64,000 bases of DNA from Schinkia azotoformans LMG 9581. Its GTDB lineage: Bacteria > Bacillota > Bacilli > Bacillales > Bacillaceae_J. This document shows positions 24,884 to 32,939 of this stretch, piece after piece (the first letter of the stretch is position 1; the number at the start of each line of letters is the position of its first letter). The notes under the pieces are model-generated. The model was given only the letters and a program-made list of their open reading frames with translations, made no database searches and had not been told where the DNA came from. The position numbers were made by a program, and so were the translations under genes. The stretch covers positions 1 through 64,000 of the forward strand of contig NZ_AJLR01000004.1 of NCBI RefSeq assembly GCF_000307855.1, read 5' to 3'.

Positions 24884-25700
24884 AGTGCTCATTGAAAAGG
24901 AATTGCTGGATTCCATTCGTAATCGCTGGTTTTATACATTTTTAGTTATTTTTATGGTGCTTTCTTTTTCTATCATTTACATGGGGATTATAAAAAGTAC
25001 CGGACTAGGGTTTGAAAGCTTTAATAAGACAACGGCCAGTTTACTCAACTTAATTCTCTTTCTAATTCCGATGATTACGCTTTTATTGGGTAGTACGTCT
25101 ATAAGTGGGGAGCGGGAACACGGAACGATGAACTTAATGCTATCGAAACCAATTAGTGCTGTTGAATTTATAGTTGGGAAATATTGTGGAATGGCCACCG
25201 CTTTAATTCTCACCATTACTGTTGGCTTTGGTCTGATGGGGATGGTTGTTGCTTTTAAAGTATCGATTGCAGATGCAAAGTCATATTTAATTTTCGTCAT
25301 GTTATCGATTCTCCTTGTATTATCGTTTTTAAGCATATCGATGCTAATTTCTGTACTTGCAAAGAAAAGAATAACAGCCATTATTGTAAGTACCATTATT
25401 TGGTTTTTCCTTATCCTTATTTACGATTTACTCGTCATGGCAGCCGCTAATCTGTTTGAAGGTACTTCTATGGCGATGTTTCTGCTAATCTCGATTCTAT
25501 TCAATCCAACTGATTCGGTGAGAACGTTGGCAATTGTAAATTTAGGAGGAGAAACGATCTTTGGACCAAGTTTAGTGGAGTTAACACGGATGATTACCAA
25601 TGTTTCAAGTGAAATACTGCTTACGGGTGGAATATTCGCATGGATCATCATTCCGCTTCTATTAACAGTGTTTTTCTTTAAAAGGAGCGTGTTGAAATGA
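24858..25700 (+). CDS. nosY: NosY, ABC-2 type permease for NosZ maturation
   Basis: A 280-residue membrane protein with six hydrophobic segments and the ABC-2 feature SISGEREHGTMNLMLSKPIS after TM2. It pairs with NosF to feed sulfur or copper species to NosD for CuZ assembly. It overlaps nosL at the start and nosF at the end (4 nt). A second in-frame ATG lies at 24864; the first is used here. Confidence 0.9.
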   Translation: MRMNIHTIKVLIEKELLDSIRNRWFYTFLVIFMVLSFSIIYMGIIKSTGLGFESFNKTTASLLNLILFLIPMITLLLGSTSISGEREHGTMNLMLSKPISAVEFIVGKYCGMATALILTITVGFGLMGMVVAFKVSIADAKSYLIFVMLSILLVLSFLSISMLISVLAKKRITAIIVSTIIWFFLILIYDLLVMAAANLFEGTSMAMFLLISILFNPTDSVRTLAIVNLGGETIFGPSLVELTRMITNVSSEILLTGGIFAWIIIPLLLTVFFFKRSVLK

Positions 25701-26614
25701 CAGACCCTATCGTTTGTATTACTAATGTAAAAAAAATATATGGAAAAAAGGAAGTAGTAAAAAATATAAGCTTAAGTATAAATCAGGGTGAAATTTTTGC
25801 TTTATTAGGTCATAACGGTGCAGGTAAAAGTACACTGATTAAAATGCTGACGGGTTTAATCCAAAAAAGCTCGGGTCAAATTAGCATAAATGGAATTGAT
25901 GTAGCCCCATTTCAAAAAAATGCAAAACAACAATTTTCCTATTTGCCGGAAATTATGGCCTTGTACCCACATCTGACAGCAAAAGAAACGCTTCATTTTT
26001 TTGCGGAGCTTCAGAACATTCCGGAGAAAAATGAGGATGAGGTGCTGGAAATTGTCGGTTTAAGTGATTATAAAAATCAGAAAGTAGGCGATTTTTCAAA
26101 GGGAATGACGCAGAGGATTGGATTTGCCATCGCCCTTTTACCGAAATCACCTTTGTTAATTTTAGATGAACCAACATCAGGGTTGGATCCATTTTGGGCT
26201 ATTCAATTCAAAAAAGTTATCAAACATTTAAATGAGGAAGGAACAACAATTGTTTTCGCATCCCATATTTTAAGTGAAGTAGAGGATTTGGCTGACCGGG
26301 TCGGAATTATGAGTGACGGCGAACTAGTTGCACTTGGCAATATTCAAGATTTAAAAAGAAATGCTAAAGATGAAGTGAAAATAAAGGTTTCATTTAAGGG
26401 GATACAAGATGTGGCAGAACTAACAAATAAATTGAGTTATCCAATTGAAGTGCAAAAGGATTCCTATATTTTGTCATGTACTTATGATGAAAAATTGGAA
26501 GCCTTGAAAGCTTTACAATCGTTCGAAAATATAAAGGATATTGAAATAAAAGAGGTTACATTAGAGGATATTTATCACGAAATTTTAACTAAGAGATACG
26601 CAATGAATGCATAA
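25697..26614 (+). CDS. nosF: NosF, ABC ATPase for NosZ maturation
   Basis: A 305-residue ATPase with Walker A GHNGAGKST, signature FSKGMTQRIG, Walker B LLILDEPTSGLD and switch His in FASHILSE. The roughly 90-residue C-terminal extension is usual for ABC-2 exporters' ATPases. It overlaps nosY by ATGA, consistent with a NosFY complex. Confidence 0.92.
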   Translation: MTDPIVCITNVKKIYGKKEVVKNISLSINQGEIFALLGHNGAGKSTLIKMLTGLIQKSSGQISINGIDVAPFQKNAKQQFSYLPEIMALYPHLTAKETLHFFAELQNIPEKNEDEVLEIVGLSDYKNQKVGDFSKGMTQRIGFAIALLPKSPLLILDEPTSGLDPFWAIQFKKVIKHLNEEGTTIVFASHILSEVEDLADRVGIMSDGELVALGNIQDLKRNAKDEVKIKVSFKGIQDVAELTNKLSYPIEVQKDSYILSCTYDEKLEALKALQSFENIKDIEIKEVTLEDIYHEILTKRYAMNA

Positions 26615-26630
26615 ATTGAAGGTGAAAATA

Positions 26631-27284
26631 ATGAAAATATTAAAATACATTATTTTGTTAATATTTTTAGTCGTTGTGGCTGGCTGTAATAATCAGAGTG
26701 GATCAACGGCAACAGCTGAACAAAACAAGAGTATGAGTGAAAAAACGAGTGTGACAACAGCAAAACAAAATGAGAATCAAAATGAAAGTGGTCAGATTTA
26801 TGCGAGCGTCGGCGGAAAGAAAATAGCGCAGGAAGAAATGGATTATGAGTGTTTTCGTGCTCAACTACAGAATGCACTAGCAAATAAGCCAAATGATGAT
26901 ACATGTCCACCAGAACAAACCCTGATTTCACAGATTGTAGAATTAAGAGCGGTTGATTATTTAGCAGATTTAAAAGGGGTCTCTGCTACAGAGGAGGAAG
27001 TGCAACAAAGAATGAAAGCCATCAAGCAGGAATTATCCTCATCAGCAACTTTCAAGGAAATGATTGCTTCCTTTGGCGAAGAGAAATTCTGGAATTACGA
27101 GAAACAACGCTACTTTACTATAATAAATTCCGAAAAGGTCAAACAAAAATTAGTAGAGGAAGAGAAAGAAAAATATAATGATCAAAAGGATGATGCAACA
27201 TTAAAATACAATGCAAAAAAAGAATTTGATGATTTGTTGGTCGAAGCCGTAGGTATGATTGATACAACTATTTTTTACCATTAA
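26631..27284 (+). CDS. Lipoprotein with SurA N-terminal-like helical domain
   Basis: A 217-residue lipoprotein. The signal peptide ends in the lipobox VVAGC, then a Ser/Thr/Gln/Glu linker, then a domain resembling the SurA N-terminal chaperone region (IYASVGGKKIAQEEMDYECF, ISQIVELRAVDYLADLKGVSATEEEVQQRMKAI). No parvulin-type isomerase domain follows. Two Cys (ECF and DTCPP) might form a disulfide. The ATG at 26631 was chosen with AAGGTG upstream; the frame from 26607 lacks one. It lies 16 nt after nosF, so it may help NosZ or NosD fold outside the membrane; that role is inference. Confidence 0.65.
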   Translation: MKILKYIILLIFLVVVAGCNNQSGSTATAEQNKSMSEKTSVTTAKQNENQNESGQIYASVGGKKIAQEEMDYECFRAQLQNALANKPNDDTCPPEQTLISQIVELRAVDYLADLKGVSATEEEVQQRMKAIKQELSSSATFKEMIASFGEEKFWNYEKQRYFTIINSEKVKQKLVEEEKEKYNDQKDDATLKYNAKKEFDDLLVEAVGMIDTTIFYH

Positions 27285-27398
27285 AACAGCTTGAAATCTT
27301 AACAATTCCTTAATAATTTCCTGACGTTACCTATAAAATGATTTTCTATAATTAAGGTAGAGAAAGAATAATAGAATTATAGAAAGGTGGAATGTGCG

Positions 27399-27938
27399 AT
27401 GAAAGGATTTAAGGTGTTTTTAGGCGCAGTGATGGTGGGTACATTGGCATTTGGGATGACTAATCCGACACTGGGGGAAGCTGCGAACGCTCCGGCAAAA
27501 GTTCAACCAAATAACAATGTTTCGATGTACGGAAGGATGGGAATGTTCATGGGCTCTTATTTCCAAGGGTCTATGCATGAAATCATTGCTGAAAAGCTGG
27601 GAATGACTAGTGATGAGCTTTATAAAGCCTGCTTGGACGGAAAGTCTATTGCAGAGCTAATGAATGAGAAGGATATTAGTGCTGCTGAAGTTGTAAAAGC
27701 AGTTATCGCTGAAAGGGAAACCGTGCTCGATGATATGGTAAAGGCGAAAACAATTACTAACGAGCAAAAAGATTTAATGCTGGAAAATATGAAGGCCATG
27801 GTTGAGAATATGATTGATGCTGAAGGAGTTGGCCCAGGAGGTGCCGGCTACCATAGAGGTGGAGGATGTTTCATGATGCCGGGTGCAAATCCAGGAATGG
27901 GACGAGGACGAATGGGTGCCGGTCCAATGTGGTGGTAA
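27399..27938 (+). CDS. Secreted DUF2680/YckD-like protein with Met/Gly/His-rich tail
   Basis: A 179-residue exported protein. The signal peptide (about residues 1-28) is followed by helical repeats (IIAEKLGMTSDELYKACLDGKSIAELMNEK) as in DUF2680 proteins. A C-terminal low-complexity region follows, rich in Gly, Met, His, Arg and one Cys (GYHRGGGCFMMPGANPGMGRG) and ending PMWW. The tail could bind soft metals such as copper. The ATG at 27399 was chosen with AAAGGTGG upstream. A two-component system follows after a terminator. Confidence 0.65.
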   Translation: MKGFKVFLGAVMVGTLAFGMTNPTLGEAANAPAKVQPNNNVSMYGRMGMFMGSYFQGSMHEIIAEKLGMTSDELYKACLDGKSIAELMNEKDISAAEVVKAVIAERETVLDDMVKAKTITNEQKDLMLENMKAMVENMIDAEGVGPGGAGYHRGGGCFMMPGANPGMGRGRMGAGPMWW

Positions 27939-27959
27939 AATAATAGGATTTAAAAGATG

Positions 27960-27992
27960 AGCCAAGGGCAAAAATTGCCTTTGGCTTTTGTT
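27960..27992 (+). terminator. Terminator after the DUF2680-like gene
   Basis: GCCAAGGGCAA pairs with TTGCCTTTGGC, followed by TTTTGTT. Confidence 0.8.
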
Positions 27993-28062
27993 AATGTTCC
28001 CCTAATGTCCACAATCTACCAAGGGAAAATTCATTATAATTAAGATGAAAGAGGTGGTTTGA

Positions 28063-28761
28063 TTGGTTAAAAGAGTACTAGTTGTTGATGATGAACACAA
28101 TCTTCGGGAAATGATATCATCTTATTTACAAAATGAGGGCTATGAAACTGTAGAGGCGGTAAATGGCAACAGTGCCGTTCAAGCAATAAAAAATGACCAA
28201 ATTGATATCGTACTGTTGGACATCATGATGCCTGAAATGGATGGCTATGAAGCACTTAAAGAAATCCGCTCAATTCAAAAGAAGTTACCTGTCATTATGC
28301 TGACCGCAAAGACCGATGAGATTGATAAAATTGTAGGTTTAGAAATGGGAGCAGATGATTATATTACAAAGCCATTTAGTTTGCGGGAACTTTCTGCAAG
28401 GATCAAGGCGGTTTTACGAAGAGCTACAAATGAAGATTCAGATGTAGATGAAGATGAAATCCTTGAGCATGGAGAGATCATGATTAATCTATCCACATAC
28501 GAAGTTTTTGTCAGTGGAAAAAGAATAAATTTAACCCCGACGGAATTCAAAATTTTGGCCACGTTGGCGCAAAAACCTGGACGAGTTTATAGTCGCCTGC
28601 AATTAATGAATGCTGCCTTTGGTGAAACCTATGCCAATTATGAGCGTTCTATTGATACACATGTAAGCAATTTAAGAAGAAAGGTGGAAAATGACCCGCA
28701 TAATCCCACATATATCCATACGATGTATGGGATTGGCTATCGGTTTGGTGGAGAACTATGA
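28063..28761 (+). CDS. OmpR/PhoB-family response regulator
   Basis: A 232-residue regulator starting at a TTG (SD GAGGTGG, 28051-28057). The receiver domain has the acidic pair DDE (residues 9-11), phospho-acceptor Asp in DIVLLDIMMPEMDG, Thr in MLTAK and Lys in YITKPF. The C-terminal winged helix shows LTPTEFKILATLAQKPGRVYSR and IDTHVSNLRRKVE. The sensor kinase gene overlaps it by 4 nt. Target genes are unknown; the neighbouring Met-rich secreted protein is a candidate. Confidence 0.93.
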   Translation: MVKRVLVVDDEHNLREMISSYLQNEGYETVEAVNGNSAVQAIKNDQIDIVLLDIMMPEMDGYEALKEIRSIQKKLPVIMLTAKTDEIDKIVGLEMGADDYITKPFSLRELSARIKAVLRRATNEDSDVDEDEILEHGEIMINLSTYEVFVSGKRINLTPTEFKILATLAQKPGRVYSRLQLMNAAFGETYANYERSIDTHVSNLRRKVENDPHNPTYIHTMYGIGYRFGGEL

Positions 28762-30137
28762 AGCTTCTCTCAAAATTAATTTTTGCGGTAACGACAATTG
28801 TATTATTGATGGGATTATTTCAGTATTTTTATTTTCAAAATCAAATCAAAACGGAATTTCAGCAATTTCTAGTAAATCAAGAAATGGGAATAGTTGATCG
28901 ATTGGAGATATATTTCGAAAGCTATTACGAATTAAATCATAGCTTTCAAAATGTAGAACAAGTGCTAGAGTCCAATCAAATGATGATGGGGAGAAGGCAT
29001 GGGGGGATGGTGGGAACACCGATGCTCCTCAATCTGCAAGTATTAATAGCTAACACCAAAGGCGTTATTATTGCTGACTCTAAACAATTATATAATGGAA
29101 AACCGGCTTTGGAGGTTCCAGGGATTCATCGTGACTTACTTTTTAATAATAAAAAAGTCGGTGAGCTCATCATAATCCGTGAAGAAGATTTAATCCAGCA
29201 AAATCTAGTGAAGCAATTTATCCATTCAACTAATTCTACTATTTTACTAGGTACAATGATTGGCAGCCTGATTGCTGTTGCAGTAGGTTTTATCATTGCT
29301 AAAGGTTTGACAAAGCCGATCGCTAAATTACTCAAAGGAATCGAGAAGGTATCATCCGGTGATACCTCATTTCGCGTTGAGGTTAATAAAAAGGATGAAT
29401 TCTATCATCTTGTACAAGCTTTCAATCATATGACAGAACAGTTGGCGCAAAATGAAAGGCTTAGACAAAATCTGATGGCAGATGTGGCCCATGAACTTCG
29501 AACACCACTGGCGATTATTCGTGGAAAACTCGAATCTATCCAGGAGGGTGTGATTGAAGCGAACGAAAAAGAAATTATGCTTCTTGTTGATGAAGTTTAC
29601 CGGCTTTCCCGTTTAGTTAACAATCTTCAACAGTTGTCTTTAGCAGAAGCGGGGAAACTTCCGCTAAACAAAGCGCCTTTAAATGTGAATCAATTCCTTG
29701 ATAAAGTTATTTCAAACTTCCTTGCTTTAACTGATGACAAAAATATCACACTTAAAAAACGTTTACTGATTAAAGAAATTATACTTCCATTAGATGAGGA
29801 CAGGATGACGCAGGTCATTGTTAATATATTGGATAATGCGCTTAGACATACACCACGAAACGGTGAAATAACGATTCTTTCGGATTACGATAAAAACACA
29901 GGTGAAGTGGTAATTACGATTTCCGATACAGGTTCAGGTATTGATCCGAAAATCTTACCAACAATTTTTGACCGCTTTTCCCGAACTGACTCGTCAAGAA
30001 ACCGGGATCAAGGTGGGACTGGTTTGGGTCTATCCATTGCAAAAGGATTTGTGGAAGCACATGAGGGAACGATTTCAGTTACTAGTGAAATTGGCAAGGG
30101 AACTAGCTTTTCTATCAGATTACCAAGTTTTTTATAA
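28758..30137 (+). CDS. Membrane sensor histidine kinase
   Basis: A 459-residue kinase: TM1 residues 5-23, an extracytoplasmic sensor of about 130 residues, TM2 about 160-183, and HAMP (KGLTKPIAKLLKGIEKVSSGD). The HisKA motif is DVAHELRTPLAIIRG and the ATPase boxes are NILDNALRHTPR, ISDTGSGI, GGTGLGLSIAKGFVEAH. The sensor loop has an unusual Met/Arg/His/Gly stretch, SNQMMMGRRHGGMVGTPM, echoing the tail of the secreted protein upstream. Metal sensing is possible but unproven. Confidence 0.92.
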   Translation: MKLLSKLIFAVTTIVLLMGLFQYFYFQNQIKTEFQQFLVNQEMGIVDRLEIYFESYYELNHSFQNVEQVLESNQMMMGRRHGGMVGTPMLLNLQVLIANTKGVIIADSKQLYNGKPALEVPGIHRDLLFNNKKVGELIIIREEDLIQQNLVKQFIHSTNSTILLGTMIGSLIAVAVGFIIAKGLTKPIAKLLKGIEKVSSGDTSFRVEVNKKDEFYHLVQAFNHMTEQLAQNERLRQNLMADVAHELRTPLAIIRGKLESIQEGVIEANEKEIMLLVDEVYRLSRLVNNLQQLSLAEAGKLPLNKAPLNVNQFLDKVISNFLALTDDKNITLKKRLLIKEIILPLDEDRMTQVIVNILDNALRHTPRNGEITILSDYDKNTGEVVITISDTGSGIDPKILPTIFDRFSRTDSSRNRDQGGTGLGLSIAKGFVEAHEGTISVTSEIGKGTSFSIRLPSFL

Positions 30138-30151
30138 AAAATAGTAGAAAA

Positions 30152-30180
30152 TTGTCATTCGTTGACATGAGAATTATAAT
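30152..30180 (+). promoter_or_regulatory. Sigma-A promoter of the carboxypeptidase gene
   Basis: TTGTCA (30152-30157) and TATAAT (30175-30180) are 17 bp apart, 42 bp before the ATG. Confidence 0.7.
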
Positions 30181-30221
30181 ATAATAGAATTTGAAAAATA
30201 GATTAAAAGGAGTTATAAATA

Positions 30222-31010
30222 ATGAAAAAGCCATTTATCGCATTAACGATAGGGCTGGTACTAACTGGTTGTAGCAATGCTGAAATCATTAATAGTAGTG
30301 CGCAAAGTGTAGATGCCGCTGTTCCAATTGAGGAAAAATTAATCGACTCTGAAGTAACAGAGCAGCCAATAAAAAAAGAAACACCTCAAGAAAATACAGA
30401 CAGTATTGAAAAGAAAGATGAAGTTATCAAAGTGGTTTCAAACCCAGATGATCTATTAGTTTTAGTAAATAAGAAAAATACACTACCTGAAGATTATGAA
30501 CCTAGCGATTTAGTTGCACCAAATATTCCTTTTTCTTTTGAAGAGGACATCCCTAAACGCTATGTCCGCAAAGCTGCTGCAGAAGCCCTAGAAGAACTAT
30601 TTGCTGCGGCAAAAGAGGAGCAAATTGAATTATTAGGTGCTTCTGGATATCGTTCCTATTCAAGACAGGAAGCAATTTTTGCTTCAAATGTTGCCAAAAA
30701 AGGGGAAAAGGAAGCCAGAAGAGTGAGTGCCGAGGCTGGACAAAGTGAACATCAAACAGGACTAGCCATGGATGTAACATCCAAGTATGTTGGATATGAT
30801 TTAATAGAAGAGTTTGGTGAAACAAAAGAAGGAATTTGGTTAAAGAACAACGCTCATAAGTATGGTTTTATTATTCGCTATCCAAAAGAGAAAGAAGACA
30901 TAACTGGCTATATTTACGAGCCTTGGCATATTCGTTATGTTGGCAAGGATGTGGCAACAGTAATTTATGAAAATGGATATACTTTTGAAGAATATCTAGC
31001 ACAACGATAA
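30222..31010 (+). CDS. VanY-type D-alanyl-D-alanine carboxypeptidase lipoprotein
   Basis: A 262-residue lipoprotein. The signal peptide ends VLTGC, followed by a charged linker to about residue 75 and an M15B peptidase domain. Zinc-site motifs are present: GYRSYSRQE, SEHQTGLAMDV (His and Asp ligands) and EPWHIRYVG (catalytic Glu, His ligand). It trims the terminal D-Ala from peptidoglycan stem peptides at the cell surface. It has its own promoter; vancomycin-resistance partner genes are absent, so a housekeeping cell-wall role is likely. Confidence 0.9.
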   Translation: MKKPFIALTIGLVLTGCSNAEIINSSAQSVDAAVPIEEKLIDSEVTEQPIKKETPQENTDSIEKKDEVIKVVSNPDDLLVLVNKKNTLPEDYEPSDLVAPNIPFSFEEDIPKRYVRKAAAEALEELFAAAKEEQIELLGASGYRSYSRQEAIFASNVAKKGEKEARRVSAEAGQSEHQTGLAMDVTSKYVGYDLIEEFGETKEGIWLKNNAHKYGFIIRYPKEKEDITGYIYEPWHIRYVGKDVATVIYENGYTFEEYLAQR

Positions 31011-31023
31011 CAATCATAATATC

Positions 31024-31064
31024 AAAACCTCCTAGGCTGCATAAATCCGCCAAGGAGGTTTTCC
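31024..31064. terminator. Bidirectional terminator between carboxypeptidase and stress-protein genes
   Basis: AAAACCTCCT and AGGAGGTTTT form the stem, with further GGC/GCC pairing inside. It serves convergent genes. Confidence 0.75.
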
Positions 31065-31074
31065 TTCTTTAATA

Positions 31075-31506
31075 TTATTTAACGATTAAAACTGGTACAT
31101 TAGATTTTTGAACAACATTGTGGCTGACACTGCCAAGAAAATATTCCTTTATGCCGCTAAGTCCGCGACTGCCTATCAATATAAAATCACATCCTGTCTC
31201 ATTGGCATGATCCAATAAATTTCTCGCAATATTTCCTTCTTTTAATGTTACATTGAAATTCTTAATTGTACCTGCTACTAATTCTTCGGCTTCAGCTAAG
31301 ACTTTTTGAGCATTTTCAAGGTAGTTCATAGCAGCCTGGGCGGAAGGGGTATAAACCCCCTCTCCAATTGCAACTGTGGGAATTTGGTAAACATGTACGA
31401 TTTCGACACCCAAATCAGGATTCTCTTGAGAAAGTTTCATTGCCATTTGTAGAGCCTTTTTTGCTAAATCTGATCCATCATAAGCCACAAGTACTTTTGA
31501 GAACAT
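31075..31506 (-). CDS. Universal stress protein (UspA family)
   Basis: A 143-residue UspA-fold protein: VLVAYDGSDLAKKALQMA at the start and the ATP-binding signature LIGSRGLSGIKEYFLGSVSHNVVQKSNVPVLIVK at the end (G-x2-G-x9-G-S/T type). It is ATP-binding, cytoplasmic and usually induced on growth arrest or respiratory stress. It is monocistronic with a GGAGAG site upstream. Confidence 0.9.
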   Translation of the reverse strand: MFSKVLVAYDGSDLAKKALQMAMKLSQENPDLGVEIVHVYQIPTVAIGEGVYTPSAQAAMNYLENAQKVLAEAEELVAGTIKNFNVTLKEGNIARNLLDHANETGCDFILIGSRGLSGIKEYFLGSVSHNVVQKSNVPVLIVK

Positions 31507-31667
31507 TAGAAATCTCTCCTCTACTATTTATAATACTATTCTACCATTTAAATAGTGATAGACTTTTTAAAGTTGTGTGAATTTTTAAAGCTTGTTATTA
31601 GGAACGTTTGTTTGCTATAATAGGTGTAACGATAGGGAAATAGGAAAAAGTTGGAGGCGATGAAGTC

Positions 31668-32939
31668 TTGTCATTTTCATTTATTCATGCTGCAGATATA
31701 CATCTTGACAGTCCATTATCAGGACTTGAGCAATATGAAGGAGCACCGGTTGATAGAATCCGTAGTGCAACTAGAGATGCGTTCAGGAATTTAGTAGACA
31801 CAGCGATTGAGAGACAGGTTTCATTCATCATCATTGCTGGCGATTTATATGATGGTGACTGGAAAGATTACAACACAGGTTTGTTTTTTGCCAGTCAAAT
31901 GGTCCGTTTGCAAAAAGCTGATATTAAAGTATTCCTTATCCGTGGCAACCATGATGCTGCCAGTTTAATAACGAAGGAATTGAAGCTTCCCGATAATGTC
32001 TTCGAATTTTCAACAAAGGAGCCGGAAACTATTATCCTTGACGAACTCGGTGTTGCTATACACGGACAAGGCTTCGCTCATCGATCAATAGAAGAGAATC
32101 TAGTAAAAAATTACCCTAATAGAATTGAAGGCTGTGTTAATATTGGTGTTCTTCATACAAGTGCGACAGGGCGGGAAGATCATGAAAACTATGCGCCATG
32201 TTCAATCGATGATATGAAGGAAAAAGGGTACGATTATTGGGCGTTGGGTCATATCCATCTACGTGAAGTCCTTCATAAAAATAAACCTGTTATTCTTTTT
32301 TCAGGGAATATTCAAGGAAGACATATAAAAGAAACAGGTGACAAAGGATGCACACTTGTGAGGGTGGAAAATGGTGAAATTGAGTCTTATACGCATTTGT
32401 CACTGGATGTACTACGCTGGGAACTTTGTGAAATTGATGTAAGCGGTCTTGAAAATTTTGAGGAAATAATGGAAAGAATCCATGAGGAATTAGAAAAAAA
32501 GGTTCAAGATGCAGAAGGGCGGTTCTTGGCTGTTCGGTTCCGGATTATTGGTCCAACAAAGGCTCATCAGGAGTTAATTGTTGCTAAAGAGCATTTGACG
32601 AATAATATCCGCTCGATAGCCTTAGAAGTTGGTATAGGAGATGTTTGGGTTGAAAAGGTTAAAATTGAAACCTCTCATTTAATTGATGTTCATGCACTAA
32701 AGGCCCAGCATACACCAATTGCCGTTATATTAGATTTCATTAATGATATTGAAAATAATGATGAAATGATAAAAGAATTGTTAGCTGAATTTGAAGACGT
32801 GCAGCAATCCTTGCCTTATGAACTCAAAAATGGTGAAGATGGATTTGACTTTACCAATCCCGATTTAATAAAGAAAAAATTGGCGGATGTTGAAGATTTA
32901 ATTCTTTATTATTTAACAAAGACAGGGGTGGAAGTGTAA
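31668..32939 (+). CDS. yhaO: YhaO-like Mre11/SbcD-family DNA exonuclease
   Basis: A 423-residue calcineurin-type metallophosphoesterase. Its motifs run in order: AADIHLDSPL (Asp and His), IIIAGDLYDGD, IRGNHDA, VLHTS and WALGHIHLREV. It starts at TTG 31668 with GGAGG upstream; an ATG at 31660 is out of frame. The yhaN gene follows with no gap, as in B. subtilis. Together they form a Mre11/Rad50-like pair probably acting on broken DNA ends. Confidence 0.92.
   Translation: MSFSFIHAADIHLDSPLSGLEQYEGAPVDRIRSATRDAFRNLVDTAIERQVSFIIIAGDLYDGDWKDYNTGLFFASQMVRLQKADIKVFLIRGNHDAASLITKELKLPDNVFEFSTKEPETIILDELGVAIHGQGFAHRSIEENLVKNYPNRIEGCVNIGVLHTSATGREDHENYAPCSIDDMKEKGYDYWALGHIHLREVLHKNKPVILFSGNIQGRHIKETGDKGCTLVRVENGEIESYTHLSLDVLRWELCEIDVSGLENFEEIMERIHEELEKKVQDAEGRFLAVRFRIIGPTKAHQELIVAKEHLTNNIRSIALEVGIGDVWVEKVKIETSHLIDVHALKAQHTPIAVILDFINDIENNDEMIKELLAEFEDVQQSLPYELKNGEDGFDFTNPDLIKKKLADVEDLILYYLTKTGVEV

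Noticed and set aside
30222-31010. Vancomycin-resistance gene vanY
   Set aside because: The M15B domain fits, but no vanH/A/X genes or VanRS-linked resistance operon accompany it. The upstream two-component system is separated by its own promoter and differs in sensor type.
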